Assembly (NCBI RefSeq): GCF_003989825.1 | Contig: NZ_RZHE01000011.1 | Location: 1 to 64,000, forward strand | DNA: 64,000 bases | Direction of reading: 5' to 3' | DNA from: Vreelandella populi | Lineage (GTDB): Bacteria > Pseudomonadota > Gammaproteobacteria > Pseudomonadales > Halomonadaceae | Shown: piece after piece, positions 58,104 to 64,000 of the stretch | How positions within the stretch are numbered: the first letter of the stretch is position 1 | Layout: each line of letters opens with the position of its first letter | The notes under the pieces: model-generated | The model's input: the letters and a program-made list of their open reading frames with translations, nothing else | The model's database searches: none | Told to the model about the DNA's origin: nothing | Program-made: the position numbers and the translations under genes

Positions 58104-59026
58104 ACCAGCCCCTGCTTGACCATGCGACCCGCGCTATGGCCGTTGGCTCCAAGAGTTTTGATACGGCAGCCAAACTGTTCGATGCCGATACCCGACGCAG
58201 CGCTTTAATGCTATACGCTTGGTGCCGTCACTGTGATGACGTTATCGATGACCAGGAGATGGGATTCAATACCGGCGTCGCCAGTCAAACCGCCGCACAG
58301 CAGCGCCTGACCGTTCTCAAGGAGCAAACTCGGCAGGCCTACGCAGGCGAGCCGATGGAGACGCCCGCCTTTGCGGCATTTCAGGAAGTGGCCCTCAAAC
58401 ACGCCATTCCCCCACGACGGGCGTTTGAGCACCTGGAAGGCTTTGCCATGGACGTGCGTGAGGAACGCTACGTTACTTTTGAGGATACGTTGCGCTACTG
58501 CTATCACGTGGCAGGAGTGGTGGGTCTGATGATGGCTCAGGTCATGGGCGTGCGCGATGACAAGGTGCTGGATCGTGCCTGCGACTTGGGGTTGGCGTTT
58601 CAGCTCACCAATATTGCCCGGGATATCGTGGAAGACGCCCGCGTTGGGCGTTGCTATTTACCGGAAAGCTGGTTAGCCGAAGAACAGCTGTCCATAACCA
58701 CTCTGGCTGACCCCAGCTACCGCCCGCGCTTGGCGCGGCTGGCCGGGCGCCTGATCAACGAGGCAGAACCCTACTACGCCTCTGCCCAGGCTGGGCTTTC
58801 CGGGCTTCCGCTCCGTTCGGCCTGGGCGATTGCCACGGCACACGGGGTATACCGCAAGATTGGTCTGAAAGTGGAGCGCGCTGGGGCGAATGCCTGGGAT
58901 CAACGCCAGAGCACCAGCCGCCAGGAAAAGGTAGCGCTACTGACCAAAGGGAGCGCGCTGGCGCTCAGCTCTCGCGTGGCGACGCCAGTTCCTCGTCCGC
59001 CGGGGCTTTGGCAACGGCCGGCGTAG
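58100..59026 (+). CDS. crtB: phytoene synthase
   Basis: 308 residues. CrtB joins two GGPP to phytoene, the first carotenoid. The two aspartate-rich motifs are in LYAWCRHCDDVIDDQ and LTNIARDIVEDARVGRCYLP. It is the last gene of crtE-fni-crtX-Y-I-B. Its final 62 bases overlap the 3' end of the opposing crtZ gene, so both proteins are read from the same DNA on opposite strands. Confidence 0.97.
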   Translation: MNQPLLDHATRAMAVGSKSFDTAAKLFDADTRRSALMLYAWCRHCDDVIDDQEMGFNTGVASQTAAQQRLTVLKEQTRQAYAGEPMETPAFAAFQEVALKHAIPPRRAFEHLEGFAMDVREERYVTFEDTLRYCYHVAGVVGLMMAQVMGVRDDKVLDRACDLGLAFQLTNIARDIVEDARVGRCYLPESWLAEEQLSITTLADPSYRPRLARLAGRLINEAEPYYASAQAGLSGLPLRSAWAIATAHGVYRKIGLKVERAGANAWDQRQSTSRQEKVALLTKGSALALSSRVATPVPRPPGLWQRPA

Positions 59027-59495
59027 CCACTGGCTGGCGGTTTTTCAACGTCGCTTGAAGCTTTTCCACCGGCGGGGAGTACAGAAAACCAAACGACACG
59101 CACTCCTCCCGGCTCTTGACCGCATGATGCAGGCGGTGCGCCTTGTAGAGGCGCTTCAGGTAGCCGCGCCTGGGGATATAGCGAAATGGCCAGCGCTTAT
59201 GTACCAGCCCATCGTGCACGATGAAATAGATCGCGCCGTAAGCCGTCATGCCCGCGCCAATCCACTGTAAGGGCCACACACCGGCAGTGCCTAGCGCAAT
59301 CAGCCCAATGGCAAACAGCGCGAACACCACGGCATACAAATCGTTAAGTTCGAACCACCCCGTACGTGGCCGATGGTGCGAGCGGTGCCAGCCCCATCCC
59401 CAACCATGCATGATGTACTTATGGGCCAGCGTCGCGAAAATCTCCATGCCAGCGATCGTGAGCAGGACGATTACGGTATTCCACACTGCGAGCAT
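58965..59495 (-). CDS. crtZ: beta-carotene 3-hydroxylase
   Basis: 176 residues, an integral membrane di-iron hydroxylase that turns beta-carotene into zeaxanthin. The histidine clusters HKYIMHGWGWGWHRSHH, HDGLVHKRW and HRLHHAV are intact. About four hydrophobic segments are present. The ATG at 59495 has GGAG five bases upstream; the frame is open 72 bases further. As in Pantoea, crtZ is transcribed against the rest of the cluster. Its 3' end overlaps crtB by 62 bases. Confidence 0.97.
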   Translation of the reverse strand: MLAVWNTVIVLLTIAGMEIFATLAHKYIMHGWGWGWHRSHHRPRTGWFELNDLYAVVFALFAIGLIALGTAGVWPLQWIGAGMTAYGAIYFIVHDGLVHKRWPFRYIPRRGYLKRLYKAHRLHHAVKSREECVSFGFLYSPPVEKLQATLKNRQPVATPAVAKAPADEELASPRES

Positions 59496-59550
59496 ATAGT
59501 CTCCATGCCACCTCAAGTGACCACTTAGTACAAAATCTACCCCGAATAGC

Positions 59551-60006
59551 CTAGCGCCTTGCTGCAAAAAACGCTTTTAACAATTTCCGGGACGCTGGCC
59601 CCAAAACACCTCCCGTCACCTCAACCTGGTGATTAAACCACGGTTGGGCCAGCAGATTGGCCTTGGATTCGACCATGCCGGTCCGCGGCTCGGCTGCTCC
59701 ATATACCAGACGCTTCACACGAGCATGAACAATGGCGCCTGCACACATCATGCAGGGTTCCAGCGTGACATACAGCGTACAGCCCTCCAGACGATAATTG
59801 CCGCACTGCTGACCGGCTTCACGTAGGGCACGAATTTCCGCATGTCCGCTAGGATCACAGCTGGCGACAGGGGCGTTATGCGCAGTGGCTAGAATATCAC
59901 CCTCGGCGTTCACTACCACGGCCCCCACCGGAACTTCGCCAGCCTCAGCCGCCAGATGCGCCTGCTCAAGGGCCCGGTGCATGTAAAATTCGTCGCTGCG
60001 TATCAA
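59551..60006 (-). CDS. tadA: tRNA-specific adenosine deaminase (A34 to inosine)
   Basis: 151 residues from a TTG start. TadA deaminates A34 of tRNA-Arg(ACG). Zinc-site residues are H55 and E57 (SGHAEIRAL) and C85/C88 (LEPCMMCAGAIVHARVKR). The TTG at 60006 has GGAG with six-base spacing and gives the family's usual N terminus (RSDEFYMHRAL). The frame remains open without a stop to an ATG at 60177, but that stretch shows no TadA similarity and would overlap the tesB start. It lies after the crt cluster rather than directly beside mltF. Confidence 0.93.
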   Translation of the reverse strand: MIRSDEFYMHRALEQAHLAAEAGEVPVGAVVVNAEGDILATAHNAPVASCDPSGHAEIRALREAGQQCGNYRLEGCTLYVTLEPCMMCAGAIVHARVKRLVYGAAEPRTGMVESKANLLAQPWFNHQVEVTGGVLGPASRKLLKAFFAARR

Positions 60007-60157
60007 GGCAAACTCCGCTAAGGTAGCAAAATGATTGGTACGGCCAACTTGCCGTAGGCGGTAGGCTTTGTATGAAAACTGCTTGCGCTCAGCGACTTTT
60101 CGTACAAACCCTAGCTCGCCACCATGGACCGCATTGGATAGCCCAAGGATACCCAGA

Positions 60158-60985
60158 ATGACCGACGCGCTGAACACGCTAGTAAATTTACTTGAGCTTG
60201 AAGCCCTCGAAGAGACGCTATTTCGTGGCCAGAGCCAGGATTTAGGCTTTCCTCAGCTATATGGTGGACAGGTACTTGGGCAGGCACTTTCCGCAGCCTC
60301 TCGCACGGTGCCTGCTGAACGTCGCCCGCACTCCCAGCACGGCTATTTTCTACGCCCCGGCGACCCTCACCGTCCGGTGGTTTACCAGGTGGACAACGTG
60401 CGCGATGGTGGAAGCTTTACCACCCGCCGCGTGACGGCTATCCAGAAAGGCCGGCCGATATTTTTCTGCAGCGCCTCGTTTCACAGCCCTGAGGAAGGCT
60501 TTCATCATCAGCGCGCCATGCCCGAGGTTAGCACGCCAGAATCACTGATCGAGAGCGGTGCCGCCAAGCACTCGCGCTTTCCTGGCCACCCTATCGAGTT
60601 TTTACATATCAAGGGCAATCCGGACAGCGGCGCTCCGGCCGGGCAGTGCCTGTGGTTTCGGTTTTCAGGCACGCTGCCTGATGACCCGGCGCTGCACCGG
60701 CATCTGCTTTCCTACGCCTCCGACTTCAACCTGCTGACCACCAGCCTGCTGCCCCACGGCATCGAGTTCACCGACCCGAAGCTTCGCATTGCAAGCCTGG
60801 ACCATACGCTGTGGCTACATGAAGATGCCCGTTTGGATGAGTGGTTGTTATACGTGATCGACTCACCCTGGGCAGGCGGCTCGCGTGGGTTGGCGCGAGG
60901 GCACATTTATAGCCGCGATGGGCGCCTTATTGCCTCTACCGCGCAGGAAGGCCTGACCCGAATGCATGACGCGCCTATCCGTTAA
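60158..60985 (+). CDS. tesB: acyl-CoA thioesterase II
   Basis: 275 residues, a double hot-dog thioesterase that hydrolyses medium- and long-chain acyl-CoA. Seen: LFRGQSQDLGFPQLYGGQVL(GQ), DGGSFTTRRVTAIQKGRPIF (20), LDHTLWLHED and the C-terminal SRGLARGHIYSRDGRLIAS, which is diagnostic. The ATG at 60158 carries AAGGA upstream. It is divergent from tadA. A hairpin after it serves the convergent malic enzyme gene. Confidence 0.95.
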   Translation: MTDALNTLVNLLELEALEETLFRGQSQDLGFPQLYGGQVLGQALSAASRTVPAERRPHSQHGYFLRPGDPHRPVVYQVDNVRDGGSFTTRRVTAIQKGRPIFFCSASFHSPEEGFHHQRAMPEVSTPESLIESGAAKHSRFPGHPIEFLHIKGNPDSGAPAGQCLWFRFSGTLPDDPALHRHLLSYASDFNLLTTSLLPHGIEFTDPKLRIASLDHTLWLHEDARLDEWLLYVIDSPWAGGSRGLARGHIYSRDGRLIASTAQEGLTRMHDAPIR

Positions 60986-61018
60986 CCATTGAGATCAAAA
61001 GTCTGTGCTAAAAAAGCA

Positions 61019-61045
61019 CAACGCCCGCAGCAAGTGCGGGCGTTG
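61019..61045. terminator. terminator between tesB and malic enzyme
   Basis: CAACGCCCGCA, loop GCAAG, TGCGGGCGTTG: a perfect 11-base stem. On the minus strand it is followed by TGCTTTTTT, giving a good terminator for the malic enzyme gene. On the plus strand the T-run is poor. Confidence 0.85.
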
Positions 61046-61068
61046 CTAACAGCAATCGAGCGAATCGA

Positions 61069-62340
61069 TTAACCGCCGTAGACGTCGTTAATCGTCTTCA
61101 ACGGGTAGTGGGCCGGGTAAGGCTTACGCGCCACGCCAGAATCCACTGCGGCCTGGGCAACCGCGGATGAAACACGCTCCAGCAGACGGATATCTACCGG
61201 CGTGGGGATAATGTACTCGCGGCCAAAGCTCATTTCCGTGCGCTCATAGGCGCTAAGCACTTCTTCCGGCACCGGCTCACGGGCCAGGTCCTTCAGGGCA
61301 TGTACGGCGGCAAGCTTCATGGCTTCGTTGATGCGCGTTGCCCGCACATCAAGCGCGCCACGGAAAATGAACGGGAAGCCCAGCACGTTATTGACCTGAT
61401 TGGGGAAGTCGGAGCGGCCGGTTGCCATGATCACATCCGGGCGTGCTTCACGGGCAACATCCGGGTGAATTTCCGGGTCCGGGTTGGTGCAGGCAAAAAT
61501 CACCGGGTCTGCAGCCATTTTCTTGACCTGCTCTGCTGACAGCAGGCCAGGGCCGGAAAGACCGATAAACACATCGGCCCCGTCGATGGCGTCATCCAAG
61601 GTGCGCATCTCGGTATCGAGTGCAAACTCGGCCTTGTACTCATTGATGCCATCGCGACCGGCATGGATAACCCCACGACGATCCAGCATCACCAGATTTT
61701 CTTTTCTGGCGCCGCAAGAAACCAGCAAACGCATACAGGCGATGGCCGCCGCACCGGCGCCCATGCAAACGATCTTCACGTTTTCGATAGTCTTACCGGC
61801 GATTTCCAACGCGTTCAGCATGCCAGCGGCCGTTACAATCGCGGTGCCGTGCTGGTCATCGTGAAACACGGGGATGCTGCAGCGCTCAACCAATGCCTTT
61901 TCAATCTCAAAACACTCAGGCGCCTTGATATCTTCAAGGTTAATGCCACCCCAGGTATCGGCAATACGGGCAACGGTGTCGATAAATGCCTGCGGGCTTT
62001 CTGCGTCTACTTCAATATCCACCGAGTTGATTCCGGCAAAGCACTTAAACAGTACGCCCTTGCCTTCCATTACCGGCTTGCTGGCCAGTGGGCCAAGATT
62101 GCCCAGGCCCAAAATGGCGCTGCCATCGGTAATAACGGCTACCAAGTTACCCTTGCCCGTATAACGGTAAGCATTTTCTGGATCGCGAGCGATTTCGCGA
62201 ACCGGCTCCGCGACGCCTGGACTGTATGCCAGTGCCAAGTCGCGGGCCGTTGCGGTGGGTTTGGTCAACTCCACCGACAGCTTGCCGGGAATCGGTTTTG
62301 CATGATAGTCCAGCGCTGCCTGCTTGTTTGCATCCGTCAT
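61069..62340 (-). CDS. malic enzyme (malate oxidoreductase, decarboxylating), single-domain form
   Basis: 423 residues. It converts malate to pyruvate and CO2 with NAD(P)+. Seen: LALAYSPGVAEPVREIA, TDGSAILGLGNLGPLASKPV (20), HDDQHGTAIVTAAGMLNAL and the Rossmann motif MGAGAAAIACMRLL. It lacks the phosphotransacetylase-like C-terminal domain of MaeB, so it is the short form. Cofactor preference cannot be read safely. The ATG at 62340 is preferred over a TTG 12 bases upstream. Confidence 0.95.
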   Translation of the reverse strand: MTDANKQAALDYHAKPIPGKLSVELTKPTATARDLALAYSPGVAEPVREIARDPENAYRYTGKGNLVAVITDGSAILGLGNLGPLASKPVMEGKGVLFKCFAGINSVDIEVDAESPQAFIDTVARIADTWGGINLEDIKAPECFEIEKALVERCSIPVFHDDQHGTAIVTAAGMLNALEIAGKTIENVKIVCMGAGAAAIACMRLLVSCGARKENLVMLDRRGVIHAGRDGINEYKAEFALDTEMRTLDDAIDGADVFIGLSGPGLLSAEQVKKMAADPVIFACTNPDPEIHPDVAREARPDVIMATGRSDFPNQVNNVLGFPFIFRGALDVRATRINEAMKLAAVHALKDLAREPVPEEVLSAYERTEMSFGREYIIPTPVDIRLLERVSSAVAQAAVDSGVARKPYPAHYPLKTINDVYGG

Positions 62341-62502
62341 GGTCGCGTCCAATTAGCCTAAAGTAGATAAGTCCTTTCAGAATATAGAAAAACTCAAGAA
62401 GCCTCAAGCACGCCGTCAACCCAAAAAGAAACCTATCCTTTTTAGCGAATTTCCCTCACGTTAATTACTTTTCACAGCTATTTACTGAAACTTATGCAAG
62501 TG

Positions 62503-62520
62503 AGCGTTAGCTATAACGCT
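62503..62520. promoter_or_regulatory. 7-base inverted repeat, possible operator
   Basis: AGCGTTA, GCTA, TAACGCT: exact arms, about 165 bases upstream of the malic enzyme start on the minus strand. No known consensus is matched. Confidence 0.3.
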
Positions 62521-62581
62521 TTGCTTATTGCTGTAATGCAGCATTTATGGAAATTTCTTCCATTCTCATAGGCAATAAAAA

Positions 62582-62603
62582 AACCCACGCCGGAGCGTGG
62601 GTT
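62582..62603 (-). terminator. terminator of rpmE
   Basis: AACCCACGC, loop CGGA, GCGTGGGTT. On the minus strand the stem is followed by an unbroken run of Ts. This is a canonical rho-independent terminator about 50 bases past the rpmE stop. Confidence 0.92.
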
Positions 62604-62651
62604 CTTCTACAACGCACGTGATGTGCTTGCAGTAGGCTGATCCGGTAAGGA

Positions 62652-62867
62652 TTAGCCGCGCTTGACAGCAGCGCCGAAACGCTTGTTGAAGCGCTCTACG
62701 CGGCCACCGGTGGTCGCTTGCTTCTGCTTGCCCGTGTAGAAGGGGTGGCAGTTGGAGCATACGTCCAGCGAGAAATCCTGGCCAGAAGTAGAACCAACCT
62801 GGAAGCTAGCACCGCAAGAGCAGTTAGCGGTGACCGTGTTGTAATTCGGGTGAATACCTTGTCTCAT
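62652..62867 (-). CDS. rpmE: ribosomal protein L31, zinc-binding form
   Basis: 71 residues, full length. The N terminus [18 protein letters not shown] and the cysteines C16, C18, C37 and C40 mark the zinc-containing (C+) type of bL31. The C terminus [16 protein letters not shown] is standard. Zinc-free paralogues, used when zinc is scarce in other bacteria, are not in this window. The gene is divergent from priA and ends in a strong terminator. Confidence 0.98.
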   Translation of the reverse strand: MRQGIHPNYNTVTANCSCGASFQVGSTSGQDFSLDVCSNCHPFYTGKQKQATTGGRVERFNKRFGAAVKRG

Positions 62868-63015
62868 CGTGATGACCTCATAAGCTATATGCCGCCACCT
62901 GATCCGTTGCCAGGCACCGCATACGGGTTTGGAAAAACTGCTAACCGGTTAACCACTCGATCGTTTAGATTCTGAGCGGCCGTATATTTTAGCAAAACTT
63001 ATCGCCGGAGGCCAA

Positions 63016-64000
63016 TTGCCTGACTCTGTTTCTTTGCAGGTGCTAAAAATCGCCTTGCCATCCCCACTGCGCCGCCTGTTTGACTATTTGCCGGCCAATC
63101 GGCCTCCCCCCTGCGGATGGCAGCCGGGGCTTCGCGTGCGCGTGCCTTTTGGACGGCGCGACGTGGTGGGTGTGGTTGTTGAACTTGCGAATGGCAGCGA
63201 GCTGCCACGCAGTCAGCTACGCGCCGTTACCGAGGCGCTGGACGACGCTCCTTTACCCGAAGACTGGCTATGGCTGTGCCGCTTTGCTGCGCGCTACTAC
63301 CAGCACAGCCTGGGCGATACGCTCCACCACGCCATGCCGGCCAGGCTGCGTCAGGGTCACCCCATGGCCGGGCGCACGCAAACGCTATGGCTTGCCAATA
63401 CGCAAGCGTCTTCGGATTTAAGCCGCGCTCCAAAACAGGCAGAGCTCTATGCGCTGCTTCGCCAGCATCCCCACGGCCTGCCCACTCGGGCAGTCAGCGC
63501 TCACGGGTTTACCCGAGAACAGCTTTCCGCGTTAATGAAAAAGGGCTTGGCAAGCCAGCGGGAAATTACCCTGACGGCTCCCGAGCCGCCCAGCGGCAGC
63601 CTGCTTGCTACACCGGCGCTGCCCCTCAACCGCGAACAAGCAACGGTGCTTTCAGCACTGCACGAAAAGCTAGATAGCTACCACCCTTGCCTGCTTGAGG
63701 GTGTGACCGGCAGTGGCAAAACAGAAGTGTATCTACAGCTTATTGAGGCGGTAGCCGCCAAGGGCAAGCAGTCGCTGGTGCTGGTGCCGGAAATCGGCCT
63801 GACCCCGCAAACCCTGGCGCGCTTTAGAAACCGCTTTCGCGTTCCCGTAGTGGCTTTGCACTCGGGTTTGACCGACCCCGAGCGGCTGGATGTCTGGGAA
63901 GCCGCGGCAAACGGGCGGGCACTGATTATCATCGGGACGCGCTCGGCAATCTTTACCCCGCTTGCCAATCCGGGTGCAATCATTGTCGATGAGGAGCACG
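63016..64000 (+). CDS. priA: primosomal replication protein N' (PriA), 3' end beyond window
   Basis: The first 328 codons of PriA, the helicase that reloads the replisome at stalled forks. The N-terminal 3'-end-binding domain reads IALPSPLRRLFDYLPANRPP, then GLRVRVPFGRRDVVGVVVEL. The helicase part opens with Walker A GVTGSGKTEVYLQL, then LVPEIGLTPQ and VDEEH at the window edge. The start is a TTG at 63016, four bases after a full GGAGG; a GTG at 63040 is in frame but without such a site. It is divergent from rpmE, as in E. coli. Confidence 0.95.
   Translation, partial: MPDSVSLQVLKIALPSPLRRLFDYLPANRPPPCGWQPGLRVRVPFGRRDVVGVVVELANGSELPRSQLRAVTEALDDAPLPEDWLWLCRFAARYYQHSLGDTLHHAMPARLRQGHPMAGRTQTLWLANTQASSDLSRAPKQAELYALLRQHPHGLPTRAVSAHGFTREQLSALMKKGLASQREITLTAPEPPSGSLLATPALPLNREQATVLSALHEKLDSYHPCLLEGVTGSGKTEVYLQLIEAVAAKGKQSLVLVPEIGLTPQTLARFRNRFRVPVVALHSGLTDPERLDVWEAAANGRALIIIGTRSAIFTPLANPGAIIVDEEH

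Larger units (their letters stand above)
62341..62651. other. gene-free region between malic enzyme and rpmE
   Basis: About 310 bases, AT-rich, with no credible gene. It should hold the malic enzyme promoter. A 7-base inverted repeat (AGCGTTA-gcta-TAACGCT) is at 62503-62520, and the rpmE terminator at 62582-62603. Confidence 0.7.

Noticed and set aside
52112..59495. The crt cluster as part of a genomic island or phage
   Set aside because: No integrase, transposase, tRNA-edge repeat or phage gene flanks it. Only the break in gene order suggests insertion.

Overview
The window reads as one chromosomal segment of a gammaproteobacterium, most likely a Halomonadaceae member (Halomonas-like). This rests on the gene neighbourhoods (dapA-bamC-purC, perM-tusA-bepA-nadA, purL-mltF-tadA, scpA-scpB-rluB, tsaB-rsmJ), an Anr/Fnr-type hemN-fnr block, and a CrbS/CrbR acetate module like those of marine and halophilic gammaproteobacteria. 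The family-level assignment is inference. I see no integrase, transposase, phage gene or CRISPR array. Almost all of the DNA is ordinary chromosomal coding sequence.

Layout. 1-1.0 kb: tRNA-Asp and tRNA-Val on the minus strand, then an alpha/beta hydrolase. 1.2-6.9 kb: a redox/copper block with a CcoI-like P-type ATPase relative that has lost its phosphorylation machinery, a TauE/SafE-like membrane protein with a histidine tail, hemN behind an FNR-box-like site, fnr, and convergent ttcA. 7.0-19.9 kb: an acetate-use block with a degenerate DEDD exonuclease-like protein and a cNMP/CBS/DUF294 protein on the minus strand, then a DUF4212 + acetate-type Na+ symporter pair, a small membrane protein of unknown role, the hybrid kinase CrbS, its response regulator CrbR and acetyl-CoA synthetase. 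20-24.7 kb: SprT-like metalloprotease, UPF0149 protein, ClsB-like cardiolipin synthase, RsmJ, TsaB and adenylate kinase. 25-29.8 kb: aceF (three lipoyl domains) and aceE. 30-41 kb: ampD/nadC divergent pair, GNAT, trmO, purC-bamC-dapA, bcp, perM-tusA, bepA, nadA. 41.1-41.4 kb: two identical tRNA-Lys genes. 41.6-50.2 kb: rluB-scpB-scpA, radD, purL. 50.3-60 kb: mltF, a complete zeaxanthin-glucoside cluster (crtE-fni-crtX-crtY-crtI-crtB, with crtZ opposed), then tadA. 60-64 kb: tesB, malic enzyme, rpmE and the first 985 bases of priA.

How the genes work together. Acetate is taken up by the Na+ symporter and activated by Acs. CrbS/CrbR is the expected two-component switch for these genes. AceEF makes acetyl-CoA from pyruvate. 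The crt cluster turns IPP/DMAPP into GGPP, phytoene, lycopene, beta-carotene, zeaxanthin and its glucosides. It sits between mltF and tadA, which are neighbours in E. coli and relatives, so it looks like an insertion into an old syntenic block. NadA and NadC give the last two steps of quinolinate/NaMN synthesis.

The most unusual features are two proteins that keep a recognisable enzyme fold but have lost their catalytic residues: the CcoI-like protein (1174-3003) and the exonuclease-like protein (7045-7704). I did not find a wholly new multi-gene system. Starts were moved inward from the longest open frame wherever a Shine-Dalgarno sequence or family length favoured a later codon.
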